DNA of 64,000 nucleotides. Origin: Pardosa pseudoannulata (lineage: Eukaryota; Arthropoda; Arachnida; Araneae; Lycosidae). Positions 28,405 through 42,087 of this stretch are shown here, in pieces. The notes below the pieces were generated by a model. That model saw only the letters and a list, made by a program, of their open reading frames with translations, did no database searches and was not told the DNA's origin. The stretch spans positions 112,931,199-112,995,198 of the forward strand of contig CM063502.1 of NCBI GenBank assembly GCA_032207245.1, written 5' to 3'. Positions within the stretch are counted from its first letter, which is position 1. Each line of letters begins with the position of its first letter. Made by a program: the position numbers and the translations under genes.

Positions 28405-29105
28405 TAAAAACATTTAAAATAGTTAAACAGGTTTTAAAGATGAATGTTTCTTACAAGAGTAAAACTACTGAATGTTCAAAATGTTTATGGTAAATACAAA
28501 GAACTTGATAAAGTTTCTTCCTAATCATCTTCTTCAACTGAAGAAAATGTATATTATGTGAATGAGCTTCTGAAACATATATCCAGGAATGTACATGCAA
28601 CATAATATTCCTTTTTGAAAAAGCTTAACAGCACAGGAAGTTCTAATGGTTTCTATTTGGAGCTCTAAGATCTATTATTCTGTAATATGAGGGCTTATAA
28701 ACTTAGCTGAGAAGCTAAAATCATCAAAAAATCAGAAAAATAATACATAAAAATAAAACTGGAAACTACAATAGTCCTAGATTTTTAAAAGAAACTTAAC
28801 TCAACTTATTTCTAATTTTTATAACTAAAGTGAAAATAAAGCATTGTAATTTATAAAAAAAAGCTTTGAACACACTACTGAATTAACACTGAAATGTGTT
28901 TAAATTAATCTCATTTTATAGAAACACTAAAGGAATACAACCTGATAATAATATATAATAGGAAATATATATTATTATAAGAAGATCTATAATATCTTTA
29001 AATTGTGCATGTAATTTTAATCAGATAATTTTTAAATTTTTTTCTTGCAGAAGGTTAAAAATTCATTTTCTAAGAATAATAAAAATTCCTTATAGTGTAC
29101 ATTAC

Positions 29106-29204
29106 CTTTTGTTTCTTTTTCCTTCATTGTAATTTCCTCTGATATCTTCATCGTTGTTGTTCTATATGCAAGAGAATCTGAATTTTTCCTTTTAACACTT
29201 TCAT
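29106..29204 (-). CDS. Repeat exon x8 (type B)
   Basis: 99-nt open exon, acceptor TTCTGTAG, donor GTAATGT. Encodes ESVKRKNSDS, LAYRTTTMKI, SEEITMKEKETK. Same protein as x14. Confidence 0.65.
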
Positions 29205-30506
29205 CTACAGAAACAGACATAAAAATGAAATACTGATGACAATAACTATTAAAACAATCAAACTTTTATAGCAACTAATCTGGGAAAATAATAATATTTT
29301 ATTCAATAGCTTAGAATAAGAATCAAAAAATAAAAAAAGTTAATTATTCTTTGGTATTGAAAAACTAATATGAAATTAATTTCCCATTGTGTTAATGAAA
29401 TATCGACATCTCTATACATGAAAATTCCTATATAACATAAAAATTCTGTACTAAGCATATTCGAGTATGTTACAGAACAAGGTCACTGTAAAAAGTAAAG
29501 TCATGTAATATGCAGTAACTGTATATAGCAGCAACTTAAATCCATTAGGAGAGTTAATATGTTGAGATAACTATCAAGCAGTTACGTGGTGAAATGTTTA
29601 AGATCTCAAAAAAGGTAAATAATATCATTATCATCTATTTCATCTATAGAAAAAATTATATAGTAGCACATACTATCAGAATAGTTTGTGATATACTTTT
29701 GTGTTTAACTCTGCAAAAAATAGCAGAAACTTTTGAAATAGTTAAACAGGCTATTAAAAAAAATGTTTCATACAAAAAAATCAACAGAATATTCAATATG
29801 TTTACAGTAAACATAAATAACTTCACAATAAGTACTGCAGACTTATCAAATTCTACAACTAAAGAAAATATACCATGTGGGATAGATTATTTCAAATCAA
29901 ACACTCAGGAATGTCTATGCAACACAATATTCCTTTTTGGAAAAACTTATCAGCACAAAAAGTTTTGTTTCATTCCATTTTGAATATTACTATATATTGT
30001 TTTGCAATACCAGGGATAATGATCTTAGTGGAGACATCAAAATAATCTTAAAAACAAAAAAAATACATATAATCCCCAACACATGATAAATTTTAATAAA
30101 GCTTCATGTGAATTAAAGAAATAAACTGTATATTAGAGAGGTCTTAGATTTCAAAATTAAGTTTAAATAACTGTTATTTTTTACCTAAAGCAACATTAAC
30201 ACATTAAATTGCTAAAATAAATTTTGCATTCTCTACTGAATTAACACTGAAATGTGTTTAAATTTTGCTCAAATTTTTTGGAAAGTCTAAAAGAATGCAA
30301 CTTAATAACAATAAATTATAGGAAAAGGATATAAGGATAATAAAGTCTGTAGCATCTCTAAACTGTATATGCATTTCTAGTCCGCTAATTTTTATATTAA
30401 TATTATTTTCTTGCAGGAATTTTTTTTTATTCTTTGGAAACTAGAGTTTACACAACTCTGGCTTCCAAGGAATAAAAAAAAAAAAAATTCTTTTAACGTC
30501 CATTAC

Positions 30507-30605
30507 CTTTAGTGTCTCTTTTCTCCTTGGATTTTTCACCTAGTATCTTCATTGTAGTAGAACCATATAGAACAGTTTTTGATTTCATCCTTTTAACTTT
30601 TTCAT
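30507..30605 (-). CDS. Repeat exon x9 (type A)
   Basis: 99-nt open exon, acceptor TGTCTGTCTAG, donor GTAATGG. Encodes EKVKRMKSKT, VLYGSTTMKI, LGEKSKEKRDTK. Same protein as x15. Confidence 0.65.
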
Positions 30606-31431
30606 CTAGACAGACAGAGATAAAAATCAGTTACAGAAGACCATACACATACAAATAATCATAACTATATAACACCAAACCTAGGAAAATAATATCATTT
30701 CATTATAAAGCTTAGTATAACTAAAAGAAACTATTATAAAGTATTAAATAACTGAGGTGGAATTAATATTCCATGGTGCTAATCAAAAAGTAAAGAACAT
30801 ACACTCAAATCTCTATACATGAAAATTCCTACATAAAATATAAATTCTGTACTAAATATATCAAAGTGCAATAGAGTACATGGTCATTGTGATAAACAGA
30901 CTCATATATTATATGTTCAAGCAACTGTATATACAAAACATTTATATCCATCAGGAGAGATAATATTAATAAATAACTACTAAGCAACTGCATGCTCAAA
31001 TGTATAACATAACCAAAATAAAACCAGAAGATATCATTATCATCTGTTTCATCTCTTGAAAGAATTAAATGGCAGTGCATACTCTCAGAAAGATTTGTGC
31101 TATAGATTTGTGTTTGACTCTACACAAAAAAAGCAAAAACTTTTAAAATTGATAGACAGGCTTTAAAAATGAATGCTTCTTAGAAATGAATGTTAAGTAA
31201 AGCTACCTACAGTTCAGAATGTTTACAATAAATACAAAGAATTTGACAAACGTAAAAATTTATACCTAATCGACTTCTTCAACTGAAGAAAAATGTCAAA
31301 GAGCTTTTGAAACATATAATCAGGAATGTATATGCAACATAATATTCCTTTTTGAAAAATATTATTTTCTTGCAGAAACACAAAAATTATATTTATTAAG
31401 AATAATAAAAATTACTTTTACTGTACTTTAC

Positions 31432-31530
31432 CTTTTGTTTCTTCTTTCTCCATTGTAAGTTTCTTTGCTATCTTCATCGTTGTGGAATTATATCGAAAAG
31501 AATCTGATTTTGTCCTTCTAACTTTTTCAT
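31432..31530 (-). CDS. Repeat exon x10 (type B)
   Basis: 99-nt open exon, acceptor CTCTGTAG, donor GTAAAGT. Encodes EKVRRTKSDS, FRYNSTTMKI, AKKLTMEKEETK; differs from x16 by Ala for Ser in one position. The intron to its left lost about 450 bp relative to copy 2. Confidence 0.65.
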
Positions 31531-31722
31531 CTACAGAGAGAGATATAAAAAAGAATTACAGATAACTATAACTATTAAAATAATCAAACCTTTATAACAA
31601 CTCACCTGGGAAAATAATAACATTTCATTAAAAAGCTTAGTACATGTTTCTAAACTCAAAAAACTTAACTATGATTTAGTATTAAAAAACTAAGGTGAAA
31701 TTACTATTCAATTATCTTAATG

Positions 31723-31913
31723 ACATAACATGGTTCGTACACTGTTTTAATGGAAAAAATTAAGCACCCTTCAAACTTTTTAAGCACCTCTTATCAGAAA
31801 CATATCAGATAAAATAACGGTTATTACATTAGGTTCAATAAAAACATGAACAAAAGAGAGTGTGTATAAGTGAGAAATCATTGTATTTCACAGGCACAGA
31901 AGTCAAAATTTTT
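31723..31913. mobile_element. Unidentified dispersed-repeat fragment running into a gap
   Basis: Array sequence stops at GACATAACA and is replaced by TGGTTCGTACACTG..., which continues to the N gap. The paralogous site at about 39198 has no such sequence. A GGTTCGTAC-type start is seen in some dispersed transposon families, but the other end is missing, so the class is open. Confidence 0.45.
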
Positions 31914-32013
31914 NNNNNNNNNNNNNNNNNNNNNNNNNNNNNNNNNNNNNNNNNNNNNNNNNNNNNNNNNNNNNNNNNNNNNNNNNNNNNNNNNNNNNNN
32001 NNNNNNNNNNNNN
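31914..32013. other. Assembly gap (100 N)
   Basis: One hundred unknown bases, exactly between the two copies of the 7-kb duplicated array segment. Confidence 0.99.
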
Positions 32014-32349
32014 GGTCTTAGAATTTAAAATAAAGTTTAACTGAACTGATTTCAAATTTTTATACCTACAGCAAAGTTAAAGCATTGAGATTATTAAAAA
32101 ATTCTTTGCATACTCTAATGAATTAATACTGAAATATGTTTAAATTTTGTTCAAATATTATGGAAAAACTAACAGCTTAAGTAAACTTAATAATAATATA
32201 TCATAGGAAATAGGTATTAGCATAATAGTCTGTAGCATCCCCAGCTTGTACATGTATTTCTAATCAGCTAATTTTTATATTATTATTATTCTTGTGCAGG
32301 AAGTGCAAAATCTGACTTCCTACAAAAAATTTCTTTTAGGGTACTTTAC

Positions 32350-32448
32350 CTTTAGTGTCTCTTTCCTGCATCGATTTTTCTTCTAATTTCTTCATCATTG
32401 TGGAACCATATAACACAGTTTTGGATTTCGTCCTTTTAACTTTTTCAT
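32350..32448 (-). CDS. Repeat exon x11 (type A)
   Basis: 99-nt open exon, acceptor CTGTATAG, donor GTAAAGT. Encodes EKVKRTKSKT, VLYGSTMMKK, LEEKSMQERDTK. Differs from x5 at the Arg-Thr and Tyr positions. Confidence 0.65.
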
Positions 32449-33442
32449 CTATACAGACAGTGAGAAAAATAAATTAGAGATAACTATAACTAAAAAAAAC
32501 CCTATTATTTAGTATTAAATTTAAAAGGTTAAATTAATACTCAATTGTACTTATCAAAATGTATACAACACACACTGAAATCTCTATACATGAAATTTCC
32601 TACATAAAATATAAGTTCTGTACTAAGCATAATCGAGTATGTTAGAGTACATGATCATTATGAAAAGTAGAGTTATAAATTATTTGTTCAAATAACTGTA
32701 TATACCAACAACTTATATCCATTAGGATAGATAATATTATGAAATAACTAACAAAGAGCTGCATGTTAAAATGTCTAACGTCTAAAAAAAAGGGATAACA
32801 TTATTATTTCTAATCATTTTACTATCATAAATGTAAGTACTTCTTCCTGATCAACTTCTTCAACTGAAGAAAATGTACATTATGTGAAAGAGTTTTGAAA
32901 ATGTTTATCAGCACAGATCGCTCTAATACGTTAAATTTGTAGAACTAAGATCAATATTTTTGCAGCATGACACCTAATAAGCTTAGCTGAGAAGCCAAAT
33001 TCATCATAAAATCAGAATAATAATAGATATGAACCACTGCATATGGCATCTTTCAATTATACTTCACTTCAGGAATTAAGAAAATAAACTACAAACTAGA
33101 ATAGTACAAATTTTAAAAACAAATTTAACTCAAATTATTTCTAATTTTTATAACTAAATCAAAAATAAAGCATCATAATTTGTAAATTATATTTTACATA
33201 CTCTACTGAATTAACACTGAACTCTGTTTAAATTTTGCTGATATTTTATGGAAAGACTAAAGGATTACAATCTGATAATAATATATCAAAAGAAATTTAT
33301 AATACAATAATAATACCTATACCATCTTTAAATTGTACGTCCAAACTTAATCAGCTAATTTTTATATTATTATTATTTTCTTGCAGAAAGGGAAAAATCA
33401 CATTTTTTAAGAATAATAAAAATTCCTTGTACTATACTTTAC

Positions 33443-33541
33443 CTTTGGTTTCTTCTTTCTGCATTTTAATTTCCTCTGATATCTTCATCGTTGTGGTGCT
33501 ATATGGTAGAGAATCTGATTTCCTCCTTTTAACACTTTCAT
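33443..33541 (-). CDS. Repeat exon x12 (type B)
   Basis: 99-nt open exon, acceptor CTCTGTAG, donor GTAAAGT. Encodes ESVKRRKSDS, LPYSTTTMKI, SEEIKMQKEETK, as in x6. Confidence 0.65.
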
Positions 33542-34058
33542 CTACAGAGATAAACATAAAAATGAATTATGATGATTATAACTATTCCAATAATTAAACT
33601 TTTGTAACAACATACCTTGGAAAGTAATAACATTTCATTAAAAAGCTTAGTATAACTATAAAAAAAACAAAACAATTTAACTATTCTTTAATATTAGGAA
33701 AGTAATATGAAATTAATATTCCACTGTGTTAATGACATTGTATAGAACACATACTCAAATCTCTATACTTGAAAATTCGTATATAAAATAATTCCATATT
33801 AAGCATGTTCCAGTACGTCAGAGTACATAAGCATTGTGAAAAGCATAATCATATATAGTAAGATAACTGTATATAGTAACAACTTAAATCCTTAAGGATA
33901 GATAATATTATGAGATAACTACCAGGCAGATGCATAATGAAGTGTGTAAGATCTCAAAAAAGGGTAAATAATAGCTTTATCATCTGTTTCAAATCTTGAA
34001 AAAGTTACATAGTAGTGCATACTCTCAGAAAAATTTGTGATATACATTTGAGTTTAAG

Positions 34059-34062
<4 letters not shown>

Positions 34063-34097
<35 letters not shown>

Positions 34098-34118
34098 AAA
34101 AAAAAAAAAAAAAAAAAA
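34063..34118. repeat. Poly(A) run in array intron
   Basis: Over 50 A residues with one C, at the same intron position as the run at 18480-18499 in copy 1. Confidence 0.95.
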
Positions 34119-34802
34119 GCAGAAACTTTTGAAATAGTTATACAGGCTTTAAAAAATGAGTGTTTCTTACAAAATGAAAACTACATAATATTCAATATGC
34201 TTACAGTAAACATATAAAGAAGTTGATAAAGATAAGTACAGGACACTTATCAAATTCTACAACTAATGAAAATATACCTCATGAGAAAGATTTTTCACAA
34301 TCAAACACTCAGGAATGCCCATATAGCATAATATTCTTTTTTAAAAAAGCTTATCCATACAAGAAGTTCTGTTTCATTCCATTTGGAACATCACTATATA
34401 TTGTTTTGCATTATGCTACATTGCAGGAATGAAAGAAATAAACTGCATATTACAGAGGTCTTAGATTTAAAAATCAAATTTATCTAAACTGATTCCAAAT
34501 TTTTATAGATACAGCAAAATTAAAGCATTGAGATTACAAAAAATTCTTTCCATACCCTAATGAATTAATATTGAAATGTGTTTAAATTGTGCTCACATTT
34601 TATAGAAAGACTAAAGGAATACAACTTAATAATAATATATCATAGGAAATGGATATTAGGAAAATAAAGTCTGTAGCATCTCTAAAATGTACATTCATTT
34701 CTAATCAGCTAATTTTTATATTATTATTATTATTATTTTCTCACAGGAATTGTAAAATCAGGTTTCCAAAGAATAATAAAAATTTCCTTTAATGTACTTT
34801 AC

Positions 34803-34901
34803 CTTTATTGTCACTTTTCTGCTTGGATTTTTCACCTAATATCTTCATTGTTGTAGAACCATATAGAACAGTTTTTGATTTCATCCTTTTAACTTTTTCA
34901 T
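34803..34901 (-). CDS. Repeat exon x13 (type A)
   Basis: 99-nt open exon, acceptor CTCTGTAG, donor GTAAAGT. Encodes EKVKRMKSKT, VLYGSTTMKI, LGEKSKQKSDNK. The single TTAA at 34789-34792 just beyond its donor is the empty counterpart of the piggyBac insertion site. Confidence 0.65.
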
Positions 34902-35413
34902 CTACAGAGACAGAGATAAAAATGAATATTTAAACAAATTCTCGTAACTATGTAACAACTAACCTAGGACAATAATATTATTTTATTAAAAAGCTTAGTA
35001 TAAATTTTAGAAAAATAAATAACTATTATTTAGTATTAAATAATTAACCTGAAATTAATACTCCATTATGCTAATCAAACATATAGAAGAAACACTTGAA
35101 TATCTATATATGAAAATTCCTACATAAAATATAAATTATGAAAAAAGCATATGTAAGTATGTTAGAGTATATGGTCATTGTGCAAAGAAGAGTCATATAT
35201 TTTATGTTCAAGTAACTGTATATATCAATAACTTATATTTATTAGGATAGATAATATTATGAAATAACTACCAAGCAGCTGCATGAAGTGTCTAACATCC
35301 CTCACCAAAAAAAGACAAGATATAATTACCATGTGTTTCACCTCTTGAAACAATTACATTGTAGTGCATACTCTCAGAAAGATGTATGATATAGTTTTGA
35401 GATAAACTTTGCA

Positions 35414-35447
<34 letters not shown>

Positions 35448-36149
35448 TAAAAACATTTAAAATAATTAAACAGGTTTTAAAGATGAATGTTTCTTACAAG
35501 AGTAAAACTACTGAATGTTCAAAATGTTTATGGTAAATACAAAGAACTTGATAAAGTTTCTTCCTAATCATCTTCTTCAACTGAAGAAAATGTATATTAT
35601 GTGAATGAGCTTCTGAAACATATATCCAGGAATGCACATGCAACATAATATTCCTTTTTGAAAAAGCTTAACAGCACAGGAAGTTCTAATGGTTTCTATT
35701 TGGAGCTCTAAGATCTATTATTCTGTAATATGAGGGCTTATAAACTTAGCTGAGAAGCCAAAATCATCAAAAAATCAGAAAAATAATACATAAAAATAAA
35801 ACTGGAAACTACAATAGTCCTAGATTTTTAAAAGAAATTTAACTCAACTTATTTCTAATTTTTATAACTAAAGTGAAAATAAAGCATTGTAATTTATAAA
35901 AAAAAGGCTTTGAACACACTACTGAATTAACACTGAAATGTGTTTAAATTAATCTCATTTTATAGAAACACTAAAGGAATACAACCTGATAATAATATAT
36001 AATAGGAAATATATATTATTATAAGAAGATCTATAATATCTTTAAATTGTGCATGTAATTTTAATCAGATAATTTTTATATTTTTTTCTTGCAGAAGGTT
36101 AAAAGTTCATTTTCTAAGAATAATAAAAATTCCTTATAGTGTACATTAC

Positions 36150-36248
36150 CTTTTGTTTCTTTTTCCTTCATTGTAATTTCCTCTGATATCTTCATCGTTG
36201 TTGTTCTATATGCAAGAGAATCTGAATTTTTCCTTTTAACACTTTCAT
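36150..36248 (-). CDS. Repeat exon x14 (type B)
   Basis: 99-nt open exon, acceptor TTCTGTAG, donor GTAATGT. Encodes ESVKRKNSDS, LAYRTTTMKI, SEEITMKEKETK. Confidence 0.65.
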
Positions 36249-37546
36249 CTACAGAAACAGACATAAAAATGAAATACTGATGACAATAACTATTAAAATA
36301 ATCAAACTTTTATAGCAACTAATCTGGGAAAATAATAATATTTTATTCAATAGCTTAGAATAAGAATAAAAAAAAATAAAGTTAATTATTCTTTGGTATT
36401 GAAAAACTAATATGAAATTAATTTCCCATTGTGTTAATGAAATATCGACATCTCTATACATGAAAATTCCTATATCACATAAAAATTCTGTACTAAGCAT
36501 ATTCGAGTATGTTACAGAACAAGGTCACTGTAAAAAGTAAAGTCATGTAATATGCAGTAACTGTATATAGCAGCAACTTAAATCCATTAGGAGAGTTAAT
36601 ATGTTGAGATAACTATCAAGCAGTTACGTGGTGAAATGTCTAAGATCTCAAAAAAGGTAAATAATATCATTATCATCTATTTCATCTATAGAAAAAATTA
36701 TATAGTAGCACATACTATCAGAATAGTTTGTGATATACTTTTGTGTTTAACTCTGCAAAAAATAGCAGAAACTTTTAAAATAGTTAAACAGGCTATTAAA
36801 AAAAATGTTTCATACAAAAAAATCAACAGAATATTCAATATGTTTACAGTAAACATAAATAACTTCACAATAAGTACTGCAGACTTATCAAATTCTACAA
36901 CTAAAGAAAATATACCATGTGGGATAGATTATTTCAAATCAAATACTCAGGAATGTCTATGCAACACAATATTCCTTTTTGGAAAAACTTATCAGCACAA
37001 AAAGTTTTGTTTCATTCCATTTTGAATATTACTATATATTGTTTTGCAATACCAGGGATAATGATCTTAGTGGAGACATCAAAATAATCTTAAAAACAAA
37101 AAAAAATATACATATAATCCCCAACACATGATAAATTTTAATAAAGCTTCATGTGAATTAAAGAAATAAACTGTATATTAGAGAGGTCTTAGATTTCAAA
37201 ATTAAGTTTAAATAACTGTTATTTTTTACCTAAAGCAACATTAACACATTAAATTGCTAAAATAAATTTTGCATTCTCTACTGAATTAACACTGAAATGT
37301 GTTTAAATTTTGCTCAAATTTTTTGGAAAGTCTAAAGGAATGCAACTTAATAACAATAAATTATAGGAAAAGGATATTAGGATAATAAAGTCTGTAGCAT
37401 CTCTAAACTGTATATGCATTTCTAGTCCGCTAATTTTTATATTAATATTATTTTCTTGCAGGAATTTTTTTTTATTCTTTGGAAACTAGAGTTTACACAA
37501 CTCTGGTTTCCAAGGAATAAAAAATAATTCTTTTAGCGTCCATTAC

Positions 37547-37645
37547 CTTTAGTGTCTCTTTTCTCCTTGGATTTTTCACCTAGTATCTTCATTGTAGTAG
37601 AACCATATAGAACAGTTTTTGATTTCATCCTTTTAACTTTTTCAT
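37547..37645 (-). CDS. Repeat exon x15 (type A)
   Basis: 99-nt open exon, acceptor CTGTCTCTCTAG, donor GTAATGG. Encodes EKVKRMKSKT, VLYGSTTMKI, LGEKSKEKRDTK. Confidence 0.65.
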
Positions 37646-38902
37646 CTAGAGAGACAGAGATAAAAATCAGTTACAGAAGACCATACACATACAAATAATC
37701 ATAACTATATAACACCAAACCTATAGAGCTTCATTATAAAGCTTAGTATAACTAAAAGAAACTATTATTAAGTATTAAATAACTGAGGTGGAATTAATAC
37801 TCCATGGTGCTAATCAAAAAGTAAAGAACATACACTCAAATCTCTATACATGAAAATTCCTACATAAAATATAAATTCTGTACTAAATATATCAAAGTGC
37901 AATAGAGTACATGGTCATTGTGATAAACAGACTCATATATTATATGTTCAAGCAACTGTATATACAAAACATTTATATCCATCAGGAGAGATAATATTAA
38001 TAAATAACTACTAAGCAACTGCATGCTCAAATGTGTAACACAACCAAAATAAAACCAGAAGATATCATTATCATCTCTTTCATCTCTTGAATGAATTAAA
38101 TGGTAGTGCATACTCTCAGAAAGATTTGTGCTATAGATTTGTGTTTGACTCTACACAAAAAAAGCAAAAACTTTTAAAATTGATAGACAGGCTTTAAAAA
38201 TGAATGCTTCTTACAAATGAATGTTGAGTAAAGCTACCTACAGTTCAGAATGTTTACAATAAATACAAAGAATTTGACAAATGTAAGAATTTATTCCTAA
38301 TCGACTTCTTCAACTGAAGAAAAATATCAAAGAGCTTTTGAAACATATAATCAGGAATGTATATGCAACATAATATTCCTTTTTGAAAAACCTTATCATA
38401 AAAGGAAGTTCTCAGATCTATTATTTTGCAACATGCAAGCTAATCAAGCTTAGCCGAGAAGGCAAAATTATCATAAAATCAGAATAATAGTACATATGAA
38501 GACATGATCTATTTTTTATGCTTCATTTCATAAATTAGGAATTTAAACTGCAAACTAGAATAGTTGTAGATTTTAAAAACAAAATTAACTAAACTGATTC
38601 CTAATTTTTATAACTAAAGCCAAATTAATGCATTATAATTCATAAAAACTACTTGCATACTCTACAGAGTTAACACTGAAATATGTTTAAATTGAGCTCA
38701 AATTTTATGGTAAGATTAAAAAGAATACAGCCTTATAATAATATATCATAGCAAATTAATATTATAATAATAATGTTTATAGCATCTCTAAAATATATGT
38801 GCATATTTAATCTGCTACTTTTTATATTAATATTATTTTCTTGCAGAAACACAAAAATTATATTTATTAAGAATAATAAAAATTACTTTTACTGTACTTT
38901 AC

Positions 38903-39001
38903 CTTTTGTTTCTTCTTTCTCCATTGTAAGTTTCTTTGATATCTTCATCGTTGTGGAATTATATCGAAAAGAATCTGATTTTGTCCTTCTAACTTTTTCA
39001 T
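38903..39001 (-). CDS. Repeat exon x16 (type B)
   Basis: 99-nt open exon, acceptor TCTCAGTAG, donor GTAAAGT. Encodes EKVRRTKSDS, FRYNSTTMKI, SKKLTMEKEETK. Confidence 0.65.
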
Positions 39002-40027
39002 CTACTGAGAGAGATATAAAAAAGAATTACAGATAACTATAACTATTAAAATAATCAAACCTTTATAACAACTCACCTGGGAAAATAATAACATTTCATT
39101 AAAAAGCTTAGTACATGTTTCTAAACTCAAAAAACTTAACTATGATTTAGTATTAAAAAACTAAGGCGAAATTACTATTCAATTATCTTAATGACATAAT
39201 ATAGGACATGCACTTGCAACTCTATACATGAAAGTTCCAATATATAATAAAAATTTCATATTAAGCATATTCAAGTACAATAGAGCACATGTTCATTGAC
39301 AAAAGTAAAGTCATATATTATATTTTGAAGTAACTCTTTATAACAACAACTTAAACTCATTTGGATGGATAATATGATGAGATATAACTATCAAACAGTT
39401 CCATGCTGAAATGTCTAAGGTCTCCAAGAACGGTAAGTAATATTGTTATCATCTGTTTAGTCTCTTGAAAAAATTATATGGTAGTGCATAGTCTCAGAAA
39501 GGTTTATGATATATTTTTGTGTTTAACTCTGCAAAAAAAAAAAACAGCAGAAACGTTTGAAATAATTTAACAGGCTTTAAAAAAATGTTTTTCAGAAAAG
39601 CAAAACTACTGAATGTTCAAAATGATTATGGTAAATACAAAGAACTTGCTAAAGTTAAGTACTGTATCTTATAAAACTCTTTAACTGAAAAAAAAATGTA
39701 CAGCCTGTGAAAGAGCTTTTAAAGCATATAATCAGGAATTCATATGCAACATAATATTTGTTTTTCAAAAAACTTATCAGAACAGAAAGTTCTGTTACAT
39801 TATGTATGGACCACTACAATGTACTGTTTTGAAACAAGAGGGCTAATAAACTTAGCTCACAAGCCAAAACCTTCATAAAAATGGAATAATAATATATGTG
39901 AAGCACTATACATGATCTATTTTAATTATACTTTATTCAAGAATTAAGGAAATAAACTGCATACTAGTGTAAACCTAGATTTTAAAAACATGTTTAACTA
40001 AACTAATTACTTTAATATATCCTTTAC

Positions 40028-40126
40028 CTTTAGTTTCTTTTTTCTACATGGATTTTTTACCTAATATCTTTATCATTGTAGAACCATGGGGAAGATATTT
40101 TGATTTTGTCCTTTTGACTTTCTCAT
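40028..40126 (-). pseudogene. Repeat exon x17 (A-prime lineage): no AG at the usual site, in-frame stop
   Basis: Encodes HEKVKRTKSK, YLPHGSTMIK, ILGKKSM then TAG. The bases before the exon are TC, not AG. A pyrimidine-rich TTGGCTTGTGCTCAG lies 38 nt further out (ending at 40165) and would make a 137-nt exon, which does not fit phase 1. Shares this structure with x21 and x27. Donor GTAAAGG is intact. Confidence 0.5.
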
Positions 40127-40622
40127 GAATGAACTTTTTCATGATGTCTTTTTGATGTTGGCTTCTGAGCACAAGCCAACATCGATGTAAAATCTGCCTA
40201 ATATTACAGTTGAACCACTGGCAAATGATCAAATATAATTATTCTTTATTTCATGGATTGAAAATATTAATTATATATTACAATAAATCCAGATTTTTAA
40301 TACAAGATTAACTCTAATAAATCCAAATTTTTATAACTTCAGTGTAATTTAAATATTGTAATTACTAAAATTTCTTCCCATACTCTGAACTACAGTAAAA
40401 TATGTTTAAATTATACTTATATTTCATGAAAAGACTTAAGTAATACAACCTAATAATAACATATCATAGGAACTGGATAGTCTAATAATGTCTCTAGTAT
40501 CTCTAAATTGCACATGCATTTCTAAACAAATAATTATTAAAATTATTATTATTTTCTTGCAAAAGGTAAAAAATTTTGATTTCTTACAGCAATAGAAATT
40601 ACTTATAGAAATTATACTTTAC

Positions 40623-40721
40623 CTTTAGTTGTTTCTTTATTCATTCTTTTCACACTTAATTCCTTCTTTGCAGTCGAACCACTTTTAGGACTTTTCCTCC
40701 TCAACCTTTTCTCTCTTTCCT
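40623..40721 (-). CDS. Repeat exon x18 (type C)
   Basis: 99-nt open exon, acceptor CTCTGTAG, donor GTAAAGT. The divergent C type encodes (E)ERERRLRRKS, PKSGSTAKKE, LSVKRMNKETTK. Strongly basic, with KSPKSGS. The junction codon is Glu (GAG), not Asp. Lies only 496 bp from x17. Confidence 0.65.
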
Positions 40722-41997
40722 CTACAGAGACAAATAAAATTAATTACAGATAACTATAGCTATACCAAGGAGAAAATATCATTTCATTCAGAACATCAGT
40801 ATCAGTTAAAAAACAAAAAGGAAACTTTTCTTTATTTTGGTATAGAAAAAGTAAGGTTAATAACAATATTCCATTGTGTTAAACAGTTAGTATATTATGC
40901 GAACTCAAATTTCTATGCATAAAAGATGATATATAAACTATAAATATCATATATAATATATTCAAGTATGATAGAGTACATGATCTTTGTTCAGAGTAAA
41001 GTCATATATTATATTGTGTATATAACAGTAGAGTAACTGTATACAACAACAAGATAAATATGCTAAGATAGATCATTTTATCACATAACAAATAAGCAGC
41101 TAGATGCTGAAGTGTCTAAGAAATAAAAAAAGACATATGATTGTCATCTGTTTCATCTTTTAAAAAAATTACATGGTAGCACAAACTCTCAGAAAGCTTT
41201 AAGATTTACTTTTCTGTTACACTCTGCAAAAAAATAAAAATAATAAAATAAAAATATAAGCAAAAACCTTTGAAAAAGTTAAATAGGCCTTAAAAAGGAA
41301 TAATTTTTACAAAAACAAAACTATGAAATGTTCAATACGTTTATGGTAAAAACAAAGGACTTTATCAAGATAAGTAATGCACCCTTATCAACTTCTTCAA
41401 CTGAAGAAAATGTGTCTTATTTGTAAAAGCTTTTGAAATATGTAATCAGGAATATATATGCAACTTAACATTCTTTTTGAAAAAGCTAATTTCTTCATTA
41501 AGCATTAACATCTACTGTTTTGCAACACGAGAGCTAACGAGCTTACATGAGAAGTCACAATCGTCATAAAATAGGTATAATAATAATATAAACCACTGTA
41601 CATGATCTACTTTAACTATGATTAATTTCAGAAATTAAGGAGATAAATAACATACTAGATTAGTTCTAGATTTTTAAAACAAGTTTAACTGAATTGATTC
41701 CAAGTGTTTATAACTAAATTGATATTGAAACATTGTAAATACTAAAATGTTCTTTTCATATTCTATAGAAATAACACTGAAATGTGTTTAATTTATGCTA
41801 AAATTTTGTGGAAAAATTAAAGGAACACAACCTAATAATAATATATCAAAGAAAATAATTATTAGTTAAGTTTGTAGCACATCTAAATTGTACCTACATT
41901 ACTAATCAGCTAATTTTTATATTACTATTATATTCTTCAAGGAAGAGAAAAATCTGGTTTCCAAAAAATACTAAAAATATCTTTTACTGTACTTTAC

Positions 41998-42087
41998 CTT
42001 TAGTTTCTGCTTCTCGTCTTATTTGCTCTAATACCTTCATCGTTTCAGGACCATATGGAGGAGAATCTGATTTTGTATCTTTTTCAT
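41998..42087 (-). CDS. Repeat exon x19 (short B-prime type, 90 nt)
   Basis: Open exon three codons shorter than standard, acceptor CTCTGTAG, donor GTAAAGT. Encodes EKDTKSDS, PPYGPETMKV, LEQIRREAETK. The deletion removes three codons in the N-terminal part and keeps frame. Same as x25. Confidence 0.65.

Larger units (their letters stand above)
32014..39205. repeat. Segmental duplication copy 2 (empty at the piggyBac site)
   Basis: Near-identical partner of 16433-31722 with exons x11-x16 in the same order. Retains the ~450 bp around 38390-38835 that copy 1 lost, and has a longer poly(A) run at 34063-34118. Confidence 0.9.

Noticed and set aside
29594..29983. 129-codon plus-strand frame, repeated at 36636-37025
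   Set aside because: Intron sequence of the array, duplicated with it; other array copies have stops throughout.
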